DNA of 64,000 bases from positions 466,723 through 530,722 of the forward strand of contig NC_011661.1 in assembly GCF_000021645.1 (NCBI RefSeq), in the 5' to 3' direction. Every line of letters starts with the position of its first letter. Position 1 is the stretch's first letter. The notes beneath the pieces were generated by a model that saw nothing but the letters and a program-made list of their open reading frames with translations, had not been told where the DNA came from and ran no database searches. Of this stretch, positions 17,524 to 25,441 are shown piece after piece. The position numbers were made by a program, and so were the translations under genes. Source of the DNA: Dictyoglomus turgidum DSM 6724. GTDB taxonomy: Bacteria; Dictyoglomota; Dictyoglomia; Dictyoglomales; Dictyoglomaceae.

Positions 17524-18149
17524 GTTGACCCCTGTAATCAGTATTATACCTCCTCAAACATTAGGACTAATCTTTGGTAAACCCAAATTTATTAGGCTGA
17601 TCATTCCCTTCTCTAACTCTTTTAGATCCTTCCAACCCTACTTGTTGCCTCACATAATTTTCTATATGAAATAGGTATTCGTTGCCTCATTAAAATTCTA
17701 TACGAAATCATTCTTCTCTTCCTTGTATCTGTGAGCCTTCCATAACTTTCCCCATGCTTTCTCTATATCCCTCTTTTATTTCTTCTATCTCTTCACATTC
17801 CAATACTCTCTCATAAGGGGTCTTTGGTTTATCATAACTCTTTATTACCTTACTACCTCTTCTTTCCTTCTTAACAAGCTTTACTACAGGAAGAAAAAAG
17901 TTTACAAATAATCTATAATACTGATAAAGCTCATTTAGAAATTTTAATTCTTTCTCTGTATTATACCTAAAATATCCTACAGCCCTTCTCACTACACTAT
18001 AATTCTTCTGTTCTACAAAACAATTATCATTTTTCCTATAAGACCTTGTCCTTGTAAAACTTATCCTTTCAGCCTTACAATACCTTAAAAGATGAGCATT
18101 GATAAATTCAGAGCCATTATCAGAATCTATACCTAAAAGAGGAAAGGGG
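17524..18149 (-). mobile_element. Insertion-sequence remnant (DDE transposase type)
   Basis: This stretch holds the end of a DDE transposase plus about 180 bases of non-coding flank. TGTAATCAGTATTA at 17533-17546, preceded by GACC, recurs at 36211-36224 inside the second insertion-sequence remnant, so both come from related elements. The other end of the element is missing; it is cut at about 18145 where a GH38 fragment begins. It cannot move on its own. Confidence 0.75.
17708..18149 (-). pseudogene. Truncated DDE transposase (integrase core)
   Basis: About 147 codons of the C-terminal half of an integrase-core transposase remain. PFPLLGIDSDNGSEF at the truncated front carries the second catalytic Asp, and DNCFVEQKNYSVVRRAVGY carries the catalytic Glu region; the tail YDKPKTPYERVLECEE is typical of ISNCY/IS481-like enzymes. 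The N-terminal half with the helix-turn-helix and first Asp is absent, so it is inactive. Confidence 0.85.
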
Positions 18150-18453
18150 ACTTGCCATATCTGCTAAAGGTCTATATGAATATGAGATAAAAGATGATGA
18201 AGAAAAAACCATTGCACTGACGTTAATTAGAGCTATAGGATGGCTCTCCAAGGAACTTCCATCAAGATATACGATAGCAGGACCTATTATTGAGACCCCT
18301 TCAGCTCAATGTCTAAGGAAACTTTATTTTGAATATGCTATTATTCCCTTTAAAGGAAGTTATGAGAATATTCTTAGAAATAGTTTAGATTTTATTGAGG
18401 ATATAAAAGTTTTTTATGGGGGAAAGTATCCCAAAAGTTTATTCTCTTTTTGA
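18145..18453 (+). pseudogene. C-terminal fragment of a GH38 alpha-mannosidase
   Basis: The plus frame reads RGLAISAKGLYEYEI, then IALTLIRAIGWLSK, AGPIIETPSAQCL and FEYAIIPF, which is the conserved C-terminal beta-domain of GH38 alpha-mannosidases. It ends in TGA after 102 codons. The catalytic N-terminal domains are missing and the fragment starts exactly where the transposase remnant on the other strand is cut. It is a relic of a larger glycosidase gene lost by rearrangement. Confidence 0.82.
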
Positions 18454-18486
18454 AGTAGATAAACTTATCAGAAATACAATTTAAAA

Positions 18487-18514
18487 ACCTCCCCAAAACA
18501 GATTTTGGGGAGGT
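18487..18514 (-). terminator. Rho-independent terminator after the lyase operon
   Basis: A 12-base stem (ACCTCCCCAAAA at 18487-18498 with 18503-18514) and a 4-base loop, followed on the minus strand by TTTTTAAA. It lies 10 bases after the stop of the large lyase subunit. Confidence 0.85.
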
Positions 18515-18524
18515 GAACTTTCAA

Positions 18525-19682
18525 TTAGGCACTTCTAAAAAACTTTGTTAAGACAAACTCTTTATGATTAAGTACTTCGGCACATGTTAGTTTCCCAGAA
18601 ATAACTCTCAATAAATAATTCCAAAGTTTTTCTCCTGCTTCATCTAAACTTTCTTCCAAAGTTAGAACTTTACTTACATCTACATCTATATGTTCACTCA
18701 TAGTACTTACAGTTTTAGGATTTCCTGATATCTTAATTACAGGAATAACAAGATTCCCTACCACATTTCCTTGCCCTGTAGGGAAAAGATGCACTACTGC
18801 CCCACCTGCAGCAAATAAAGTAATAGCCTCCGCCGCAGCGGAAGAGGTATTCATAAAATAAAGTCCTCTACCGGGAGGAGTTTCTGCCATCTCCAATACA
18901 CCATCTATTTGAGCCTTTCCAATTTTTTGAATATTTCCTAAAGCTTTTTCTTCTATACTACTTAATCCCCCTTTTATATTTCCTTCGGTAGGTTGAGATC
19001 CCAAAAGATCTACCCCTTCATTTTTTATAAATTCTTGATACTCATTAAACATATCCCAAAATCTCTGTCTTTGTTTCTCATCTTTAATTCTCTGAGCAAT
19101 AATATGCTCTCCTCCTGTTAATTCAGACGTTTCTCCAAAAAGAACTGTCCCTCCATAAGAAAGTAATTTCTCAACAACTTTTCCTACAGTAGGATTTGCA
19201 GCAAGCCCTGAAGTAGTATCCGATTCTCCACACTTAATACTCATTACAAGTTCTGAGATATCAACCTCTTCTCTTTCTATTTCAGAGGCATCTTGGACTA
19301 GTTTCATAGCAACTCTGGAAGCTCTTTCGATAGTCCTTAAATCACCGTAACCTTCAATATAAAATGCCTCTACAGGTTTTCCGGTTTTAGAAATTCCTTC
19401 TGCAATCTTATTTGCCCAATTTTCTTCTATTCCAATTACTATAGCAGAAGCTATGTTGGGATTAGCCCCAGTTCCTATCATGGTGCGAAAAAAAAGATCC
19501 AAGTCTCTACCAAATTGAAGTCTTCCATAAGGATGAGTAACAGGAAGTGTACCGGAGATTAACTTACAAATTCCTTCCACTGCGGTATTAGATATATCAT
19601 CCACAGATATTATTGCCACATAATTTCTAACTCCTACTCTACCATCTGGTCTTCTATAACCTTTAAAAGTTATTCTTTCCAT
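18525..19682 (-). CDS. UxaA/SuyB-family lyase, large subunit (candidate sulfolactate sulfo-lyase)
   Basis: A 385-residue protein of the UxaA/GarD C-terminal family. The opening GYRRPDGRVGVRNYVAII and the segments MSIKCGESDTTSGLAANP, FGETSELTGGEH and AGGAVVHLFPTGQGN are the family landmarks. In altronate dehydratase this domain is fused to a small SAF domain, but here the two are separate genes of 385 and 93 residues, the arrangement and sizes described for SuyB and SuyA. SuyAB eliminates sulfite from (R)-3-sulfolactate to give pyruvate. I start at the ATG at 19682, 5 bases after GGAGGTGG, rather than the GTG three codons earlier. The linked sugar pathway supports a sulfolactate substrate, but a sugar-acid dehydratase cannot be excluded. 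Confidence 0.8.
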   Translation of the reverse strand: MERITFKGYRRPDGRVGVRNYVAIISVDDISNTAVEGICKLISGTLPVTHPYGRLQFGRDLDLFFRTMIGTGANPNIASAIVIGIEENWANKIAEGISKTGKPVEAFYIEGYGDLRTIERASRVAMKLVQDASEIEREEVDISELVMSIKCGESDTTSGLAANPTVGKVVEKLLSYGGTVLFGETSELTGGEHIIAQRIKDEKQRQRFWDMFNEYQEFIKNEGVDLLGSQPTEGNIKGGLSSIEEKALGNIQKIGKAQIDGVLEMAETPPGRGLYFMNTSSAAAEAITLFAAGGAVVHLFPTGQGNVVGNLVIPVIKISGNPKTVSTMSEHIDVDVSKVLTLEESLDEAGEKLWNYLLRVISGKLTCAEVLNHKEFVLTKFFRSA

Positions 19683-19684
19683 TT

Positions 19685-19966
19685 TTACCACCTCCTACTT
19701 TTTATATTATGAATATGCACATGTTCTCCCTTTTTAATTTCTTTTACTGCCTCACCTATTACTTCTCCATATTTGATGATCAAATCCTTCTCCGATAAAT
19801 CTTGAAGAGCAATTTTATGCCCTAAGGGAATATCGTCCAAGGCTTCTAATTCTATCCATTTACCTCCTTCTAAGTAATATCCTTTCACTTTCTCCCCTTT
19901 TTTTATATCTGCTACTGCAACCCCCACGTTATCCTTTTCATGATGGACTAAAAATTTATGATTCAT
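19685..19966 (-). CDS. UxaA/SuyA-family SAF-domain protein, small lyase subunit
   Basis: A 93-residue SAF domain (MNHKFLVHHEKDNVGVAVADIKKG). The motifs DNVGVA and DDIPLGHKIALQDL are those of the N-terminal domain of altronate and galactarate dehydratases, where the domain shapes the active site. Its gene ends 2 bases before the large subunit and begins 2 bases after the GntR gene, so gntR, small and large subunits form one leftward transcript. GGAGG precedes the ATG. Free-standing SAF subunits of this size match SuyA. Confidence 0.85.
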   Translation of the reverse strand: MNHKFLVHHEKDNVGVAVADIKKGEKVKGYYLEGGKWIELEALDDIPLGHKIALQDLSEKDLIIKYGEVIGEAVKEIKKGEHVHIHNIKSRRW

Positions 19967-19968
19967 AC

Positions 19969-20652
19969 TTATCTAACCTCCTTTATTTCTGATTTCTCAA
20001 GATAGTTTTTTAAAGCTACTTCCTTTGTATTTCTTATGTGGAGTTTCATATACTCTTCAGCAAGATTAGGATTCCTTTCTTCCAATGCTTTAAGTATGTT
20101 TTTATGTTCTCTGAGAGATTCTTCTGCTCTTCCTAGAATATTTACAGAGCTTGCCATAAGAAGTCTTATTTGGCTTCTAATATTCTCGAGAAATCTAAAT
20201 AGCCTTTTGTTTTTACTCTTGTTCCAAATAGTTTTGTGGAATTTTTCATCAATATCTGAATATTTTTTCAGTTTGCCCTGAGCTATAAATTTTTCTCCTT
20301 CCTCTAAAAGTTCTTTTAGCTCTTTTAATGTTTCCTCATCTAAGTTTTCACAAAATTTTCTTACTGCAAATCCTTCTAAAACCTCTCTTAATTCATAAAT
20401 CTCAATAGCATCTTCAATATCAATTCTTGCCACAAACATCCCTTTTCTTGGAATGTTTTCTACTAAACCTTCCCTTTCCAATCTTACTAAAGCTTCCTTT
20501 ACAGGGGTTCTGCTTACTTTTAGCTCTTCACTCAACATATCTACTGTTAGCTTTGTTCCTGAAGGGAACTGTCCAGAGATTATTGCTTCTCTAATACTTT
20601 CATAAACTTTTATAGATATGAGTGATTCTTCGATAGGCTCTAAGCTTTTCAT
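19969..20652 (-). CDS. GntR-family (FadR subgroup) transcription regulator
   Basis: A 227-residue regulator. The N-terminal winged helix (YESIREAIISGQFPSGTKLT ... SRTPVKEALVRLEREGL) is typical of GntR, and the all-helical C-terminal domain (YELREVLEGFAVRKF ... HKTIWNKSKNKRL ... EHKNILKALEERN) is an FCD domain with the usual metal-binding Asp/His positions. It is divergent from the aldehyde dehydrogenase gene and leads the SuyAB-like operon. Palindromes ATTTTAAATTTAAAAT and a near copy lie exactly inside the -10/-35 spacers of both divergent promoters, so it very likely represses both arms and responds to a pathway acid. Confidence 0.92.
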   Translation of the reverse strand: MKSLEPIEESLISIKVYESIREAIISGQFPSGTKLTVDMLSEELKVSRTPVKEALVRLEREGLVENIPRKGMFVARIDIEDAIEIYELREVLEGFAVRKFCENLDEETLKELKELLEEGEKFIAQGKLKKYSDIDEKFHKTIWNKSKNKRLFRFLENIRSQIRLLMASSVNILGRAEESLREHKNILKALEERNPNLAEEYMKLHIRNTKEVALKNYLEKSEIKEVR

Positions 20653-20689
20653 TTTTTCTCCCTCTTTTCTATATTTTAATTTATTTCAA

Positions 20690-20718
20690 ATTATACATTT
20701 TAAATTTAAAATTTTCAA
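20690..20718 (-). promoter_or_regulatory. Promoter of gntR-suyAB-like operon with operator in its spacer
   Basis: On the minus strand TTGAAA (20713-20718) and TATAAT (20690-20695) are 17 bases apart. The perfect 16-base palindrome ATTTTAAATTTAAAAT (20697-20712) fills that spacer. A bound GntR dimer would block RNA polymerase. Confidence 0.75.
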
Positions 20719-20719
20719 C

Positions 20720-20748
20720 TTGACATTTTAAATTTAAACTGATAAAAT
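20720..20748 (+). promoter_or_regulatory. Promoter of the aldehyde dehydrogenase operon with operator in its spacer
   Basis: TTGACA (20720-20725) and TAAAAT (20743-20748) are 17 bases apart. A near-copy of the neighbouring palindrome, ATTTTAAATTTAAACT (20725-20740), lies in the spacer. ACATTTTAAATTTAAA is a direct repeat at 20695-20710 and 20723-20738, 28 bases apart. Confidence 0.75.
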
Positions 20749-20784
20749 TTTTTGCAAAAAGAAAAGTAAAAGGGGAGCGTAAAA

Positions 20785-22179
20785 ATGGTAAAAACGATAA
20801 ATGTTTATAATCCTTATGATGGAACTATTGTAGAGACTATTCCTGAGTCAACTCTTGAGGACGTAGATAGAGCTATAGAAAAAGCTGAAAAAGGCAAAAA
20901 AATTATGGCTGAGATGAGTCTATTTGAAAGATCTGAAATCCTTAGAAAAACTGCAGAAATAATAGAAAAAAATAAAGAAGATTTTGCATCAACCTTGGTT
21001 AAAGAAGTCGGAAAGACGATAAAAGAAGCAAGAATTGAAGTAAGAAGGGCTGTTGAAATTTTTAAATTGGCAAGTGAGGAGGCTAAAAGAATTCATGGAG
21101 AGACTCTTCCTTTTGATAGTATTCCAAATGGAGAAAAAAGAGTAGGTTATTTCATAAGAGTTCCTGTGGGTATTATAGCTGCAATAACCCCTTTTAATGT
21201 TCCTTTAGTTCTCGCCTCTCATAAAATTGCTCCTGCCATAGCAGGAGGAAATTCCATCGTATTTAAACCTTCTACAATAACTCCTTTGGCAGATATTAAA
21301 TTAGCAAAGGCACTTATAGAAGCAGGACTTCCTGAAGAAGCTATAAATGTAGTGGTAGGACCTGGAAGTACTGTTGGAAATGCTATTGTAAAAGATCCAC
21401 GGATAAGAATGATAAGCTTTACAGGAAGTAAAGATGTGGGTATGGAGATACTCAAAAACGCTGGCTTGAAAAAAATTAGCTTAGAGCTTGGTTCTAACTC
21501 TGCTTTAATCCTTTCCAAAAATGGAGACATTTCTTCTGCAGTTTCTGCTACTATTAAAGGTGGATATGCTGTAGCAGGGCAGGTTTGCATCTCTGTACAG
21601 AGAGTTTTTGTCCAAAAAGAAATATATGATGAATACTTAGAAAAATTAATTGAAGGAGTGAGAAATATTAAAGTAGGAGACCCTATGAAAGAAGATACTG
21701 ATATGGGACCAGTAATTAGCGAAGAATCCGCAAAAAGAATAGAAGAATGGATAAAAGAGGCTGTAGATATGGGAGCAAAGGTAGTTTTTGGAGGTAAAAG
21801 AGAAAAAACATTATTTGAACCCACTGTAGTAATAAATGTTCCCACAGAGGCAAAACTATTTTCAAAAGAAGTTTTTGGCCCTGTTGTAGTTGTCAATTCC
21901 TTTAATAAGCTTTCTGAGGCTATTGAGATGGCTAATAATTCGGAGTACGGTCTTCAAGCTGGTATCTTTACAAACGATATTGAAGAGGCTTTTTACGCTA
22001 TCAAGAAATTAGAAGTTGGGGGAGTAATGATAAATGATGCTCCTTCCTATAGAGCAGATTTTATGCCTTATGGTGGAGTTAAGGGAAGTGGCATTGGAAG
22101 AGAAGGAGTTAAGTACGCTTTAGAAGAGATGACAGAAATAAAAACTGTTTGCTTTAACTTGAGAGGAGGTGTAGAATGA
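20785..22179 (+). CDS. NAD(P)-dependent aldehyde dehydrogenase (lactaldehyde / sulfolactaldehyde type)
   Basis: A 464-residue aldehyde dehydrogenase. Catalytic residues are visible: Asn138 (TPFNVPL), Glu234 (LELGSN) and Cys268 (AGQVCIS), plus the GxTxxG turn FTGSKDVG near 212-219. The sequence looks most like archaeal lactaldehyde dehydrogenases. It would oxidise a C3 aldehyde to the acid with NAD+ or NADP+ in the cytoplasm. The gene opens the operon controlled by GntR and overlaps the transaldolase gene by 4 bases, so its substrate should be the aldolase product. In the sulfoquinovose reading this is sulfolactaldehyde oxidised to sulfolactate. Family is certain; substrate is inferred from context. 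Confidence 0.92.
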   Translation: MVKTINVYNPYDGTIVETIPESTLEDVDRAIEKAEKGKKIMAEMSLFERSEILRKTAEIIEKNKEDFASTLVKEVGKTIKEARIEVRRAVEIFKLASEEAKRIHGETLPFDSIPNGEKRVGYFIRVPVGIIAAITPFNVPLVLASHKIAPAIAGGNSIVFKPSTITPLADIKLAKALIEAGLPEEAINVVVGPGSTVGNAIVKDPRIRMISFTGSKDVGMEILKNAGLKKISLELGSNSALILSKNGDISSAVSATIKGGYAVAGQVCISVQRVFVQKEIYDEYLEKLIEGVRNIKVGDPMKEDTDMGPVISEESAKRIEEWIKEAVDMGAKVVFGGKREKTLFEPTVVINVPTEAKLFSKEVFGPVVVVNSFNKLSEAIEMANNSEYGLQAGIFTNDIEEAFYAIKKLEVGGVMINDAPSYRADFMPYGGVKGSGIGREGVKYALEEMTEIKTVCFNLRGGVE

Positions 22180-22820
22180 AGCTTTTTCTTGATACTGCTA
22201 ATATCCAAGAAATAAAGGAAGCTTGGAGTTTAGGAATTATTGATGGTGTAACTACAAATCCTACTCATATCTCTAAGGAAAATAAAAAATTTAGAGAGCT
22301 TATAGAAGAAATTTGTTCTATAGTAGATGGTCCTATAAGTGTGGAGGCTGTGAGCCTTAAAGCTGAAGAAATTGTTAGAGAGGCAGAGGAATTATCTAAA
22401 ATCTCTCCTAATATTGTAGTTAAAATTCCAGCAATAAAAGAAGGAATAAAAGCTGCAAAAATCCTTTCTGAAAAAGGTATAAAAACAAATATTACACTTG
22501 TTTTTTCTCCCTCTCAAGCTCTTTTAGCGGGAAAGGTAGGAGCTACTTATGTAAGCCCATTTGTAGGTAGACTCAATGATATTAGTGAAGAGGGAATAAA
22601 TTTAGTGGCAGATATAAAGAAAATATATTCTAATTATGGCTTTAAAACTCAAATAATTGTTTCCGCTATTAGAAATCCTATGCATGTGGTAAAAGCTGCT
22701 TTGATTGGTGCTGATGTGGCAACCATGAGATTTGATATCTTAATGTCTCTTTTCAGACATCCAATGACTGACCTTGGATTAGAACAATTTTTAAAAGATT
22801 GGGAAAAGGTTCCTAAGTAA
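22176..22820 (+). CDS. Transaldolase / fructose-6-phosphate aldolase-family protein
   Basis: A 214-residue TIM-barrel protein of the short transaldolase family. The Schiff-base lysine is Lys83 ([10 protein letters not shown]), and [27 protein letters not shown] and [12 protein letters not shown] are family motifs. Several positions usually conserved in ordinary transaldolases differ: TNPTH replaces TNPTL (His31), SAIRN replaces ASIRH (Asn167), and ATMRFDI (Arg185) lies in a loop that is normally ATVPY/ATIPF. A positively charged residue there could contact a negatively charged sugar tail. The tight coupling with the aldehyde dehydrogenase suggests cleavage of a ketose to a C3 aldehyde. A role like SftT in sulfo-transaldolase pathways is inferred. 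Confidence 0.85.
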   Translation: MKLFLDTANIQEIKEAWSLGIIDGVTTNPTHISKENKKFRELIEEICSIVDGPISVEAVSLKAEEIVREAEELSKISPNIVVKIPAIKEGIKAAKILSEKGIKTNITLVFSPSQALLAGKVGATYVSPFVGRLNDISEEGINLVADIKKIYSNYGFKTQIIVSAIRNPMHVVKAALIGADVATMRFDILMSLFRHPMTDLGLEQFLKDWEKVPK

Positions 22821-22825
22821 AAAAA

Positions 22826-24079
22826 ATGTTTAGTTATTACCTTCCATATGGCAAAAATAAAATAGAGATTATAATTCCATATAAGGCTGATATTCTTGAG
22901 CCTAAAAGGGTAAAGACTAATAAATCTAAAGATTTGTTGATCTATGAGGCCTTAGATAATCCTTTAGGTCTTAATTCTTTATCTGTTTTTTTAAAATCTA
23001 AAAATAATATAGCTATCAGCATAGAAGATGATACTCGGCCTATAAATAATAAGGAGATTCTTAGAATTTTATTTAATTATCTTCGTGAAAAAGAAATTAA
23101 AGGTAAAAATATAAAAATTATAGTAGCTACAGGTCTCCATCAGGATAAAACACTTTATGATTTCTCGGATATAAGTTATGATTTTTCTGTTGAAGTAATA
23201 AAGCATGATCCTGATAAAGGTTTGATCTTTTTAGAAGATGAAAATTTAGAAAGGGTAGGAATTAATAAAGAATTTATAGAAGCAGATGCAAGAATTATAA
23301 TAGGAGATGTTGTTCCTCATCAAATTTTTGGATTTTCAGGTCCTCCTAAAAGTATAATTCCAGGACTTGCTGATAGAGAGACTATAAACAAGACTCATAA
23401 ACAAGTACTTTTTCATGAGCTTAAAGCTGGCATTGAAGATAACATAGTTTTAAAGTGGGTTGTTAATTTTAGCAAGAAAATTCCCAACATTTTCTCTATT
23501 AATCTCATCCAAGATGTAGAAAAAAATATAATAAATGTTATAGCTGGAGAAATAACAGAATCATTTAAAAAGGCAATAGAAAAATCAAAAGAACTATATT
23601 GTATAGAGGTTAGCAAAGAGTACGATGTAGTGATCACATCTCCAGGAGGCTATCCTGAAGATCAAGACTTATATCAAACTCAAAAAGCATTTAGACATGC
23701 CAGTTATATTACAAAAGAGGGAGGAAAAATCATAGTCTTTGCTCCTTGCTCAAGAGGATGGGGCTCTGAAGACTTTAAAAGAATAACAGAAGAGCTATAT
23801 GACGTTGACAAAACAATAGAAGAGCTTAAATTCAATTTTTCGGTTGGTAAACATAAACTTTTATTTTTTCTAGAACTTGCTAAAAAATACAAGCTATATC
23901 TGTATAGTGACTATGACTTTTCAAAAAATATATCTCGTTTTGTTACTGGAGTTACAAGTACAGATCTCGCAGAGATCTTAAATCAAGAAGATAAAAATAT
24001 AGCAATATTGTATGGAGGAAACTTTTTGGTACCTGTATTAAAAAAATCTAAGGGGGGTGAAATAAGTTACATAGCTTAA
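22826..24079 (+). CDS. LarA-family nickel-pincer 2-hydroxyacid racemase (DUF2088)
   Basis: A 417-residue LarA homologue. Conserved features are DDTRP (68-72), ATGLH (101-105), a VPHQIFGFSG segment (His165), the lysine that carries the nickel-pincer cofactor in PKSIIPG (Lys175), and His191. LarA enzymes invert 2-hydroxyacids such as lactate. It needs the LarB/C/E cofactor system, not in this window. Its position directly after an aldehyde dehydrogenase that makes a 2-hydroxyacid and in the same regulon as a stereospecific lyase suggests it inverts that acid. In the sulfoquinovose reading it would turn (S)- into (R)-sulfolactate, a reaction I do not know to be assigned to this family. The ribosome site is weak. 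Confidence 0.9.
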   Translation: MFSYYLPYGKNKIEIIIPYKADILEPKRVKTNKSKDLLIYEALDNPLGLNSLSVFLKSKNNIAISIEDDTRPINNKEILRILFNYLREKEIKGKNIKIIVATGLHQDKTLYDFSDISYDFSVEVIKHDPDKGLIFLEDENLERVGINKEFIEADARIIIGDVVPHQIFGFSGPPKSIIPGLADRETINKTHKQVLFHELKAGIEDNIVLKWVVNFSKKIPNIFSINLIQDVEKNIINVIAGEITESFKKAIEKSKELYCIEVSKEYDVVITSPGGYPEDQDLYQTQKAFRHASYITKEGGKIIVFAPCSRGWGSEDFKRITEELYDVDKTIEELKFNFSVGKHKLLFFLELAKKYKLYLYSDYDFSKNISRFVTGVTSTDLAEILNQEDKNIAILYGGNFLVPVLKKSKGGEISYIA

Positions 24080-24139
24080 ACAATAAAAGTTTTTTTAAAA
24101 AGTTTCAGAAAATAAAAGATTCTAAGGGGGGTTATAAAA

Positions 24140-25441
24140 ATGAGAAATAAAATAGGTTTTCTCTTGATATCATTAATTTTAATCCTAAGTTTTGTTCTGG
24201 CCCAAGCAACACCTTATAAAACTACAATAAATGTATTGGTTTGGGATGATGCTCATACTAAAGCTGTGAAAAGTTTAATTCCAGAATTTGAAAAAGTAAC
24301 AGGTATTAAGGTTAATTTTGTAGCGCTTCCTACCCGATCTGTACTTGAAAAAGCAGCTGTAGGTATATCTTTAGATAGAACAGATTATGACTTAGTTGCT
24401 GTTGATGAACCCTTTGTTCCCCAATTTGGAGAACTGTTAATTCCTTATACTTTATGGCCTAAAGGTAGGGTTTTTGAAAAAGTAGATTTAAAAGACATTG
24501 TGGAAGGAGCTGTTAACGCTGCTATCTGGGAGGGAACTCCACGAGGCTTGCCTATAAATGGTAATGTTTATGTTTATATATACAGAAAAGATTTATTTGA
24601 AGATCCCAAAAATAAAGAGGAATTTAAGAAAGAATATGGTTACGAATTAAATCCACCAAATACTTTTAAAGAGCTTTTGGATGTTTCAAGATTCTTCTCT
24701 AAGAAACCCAATATGTATGGTTTTGGACCATTTACTATAAAAGCTGAGGGGGTAACAGCAGAAGCAGTATTCATTATGTCCTCCTTCGGGACAGATATTC
24801 TTAAAGCAAGTGGAAAAACTGTAAGATTAGTTCTTGATAAGAAAAAAGCTGTAGAGGCTATAAAATTCTATAAAGATCTTTTAGAAACAGCACCTCCAGG
24901 TAAACTTTCTTTTGGACACACAGAGAGAATTCAAGCATTTAACATGGGACAAATTGCAGTAATGTTTCAATGGCCTGCTTTAATTCCAAATCATGAAGAT
25001 CCAAAACAGTCCTTAGTAGCGGGGAAAATTGGTTATATTGTTCCACCCGCAGGTCCTGCAAGAAGAGTTGCTGTTACGGGATGTTGGATTCTTGGAATTC
25101 CAAAGGCATCTAAGAATAAGACAGCAGCTGCAGAATTTGCTTATTGGTGGGCTTCAAAAGAGGCAGGGAAGAAGCTTATAGAGGCAGGAATGTCTCCTGT
25201 TAGAAAGGATCTTCTTTCTGATCCAGACTTACAAAAGACAAGAAAATGGTATCAAGCTACTTTAGAAGCCTTTAAATATGGAATAAGTAGGCCAAGATTT
25301 AAAGATTACGCAAAAGTATCAGAAGTAATTCAAGTTTACTGGACAAAAGGTATAAGTGGAGAACTAACCCCGGAACAAGCAGTAGATTCTATGTATAATG
25401 AAATATACAAGATACTAAAGGAGGGGGGCTATGTTCAGTAG
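24140..25441 (+). CDS. Sugar ABC transporter substrate-binding protein
   Basis: A 433-residue family 1 binding protein with a signal peptide (about residues 1-23, ending VLAQA). The opening INVLVWDDAHTKAVKSLIPEFEKVTGIKV and later MGQIAVMFQWPAL and ASKEAGKKLI are typical of carbohydrate-binding proteins. GGGGGG precedes the ATG. Two permease genes follow; no ATPase is present, so a shared MsiK/UgpC-type ATPase must serve. Context suggests it binds the glycoside hydrolysed by the GH31 enzyme. Substrate cannot be read from sequence. Confidence 0.93.
   Translation: MRNKIGFLLISLILILSFVLAQATPYKTTINVLVWDDAHTKAVKSLIPEFEKVTGIKVNFVALPTRSVLEKAAVGISLDRTDYDLVAVDEPFVPQFGELLIPYTLWPKGRVFEKVDLKDIVEGAVNAAIWEGTPRGLPINGNVYVYIYRKDLFEDPKNKEEFKKEYGYELNPPNTFKELLDVSRFFSKKPNMYGFGPFTIKAEGVTAEAVFIMSSFGTDILKASGKTVRLVLDKKKAVEAIKFYKDLLETAPPGKLSFGHTERIQAFNMGQIAVMFQWPALIPNHEDPKQSLVAGKIGYIVPPAGPARRVAVTGCWILGIPKASKNKTAAAEFAYWWASKEAGKKLIEAGMSPVRKDLLSDPDLQKTRKWYQATLEAFKYGISRPRFKDYAKVSEVIQVYWTKGISGELTPEQAVDSMYNEIYKILKEGGYVQ

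Noticed and set aside
21219-21896. Long antisense frame (about 225 codons) over the aldehyde dehydrogenase gene
   Set aside because: It mirrors codon bias of the real gene on the opposite strand; no start signals or family.
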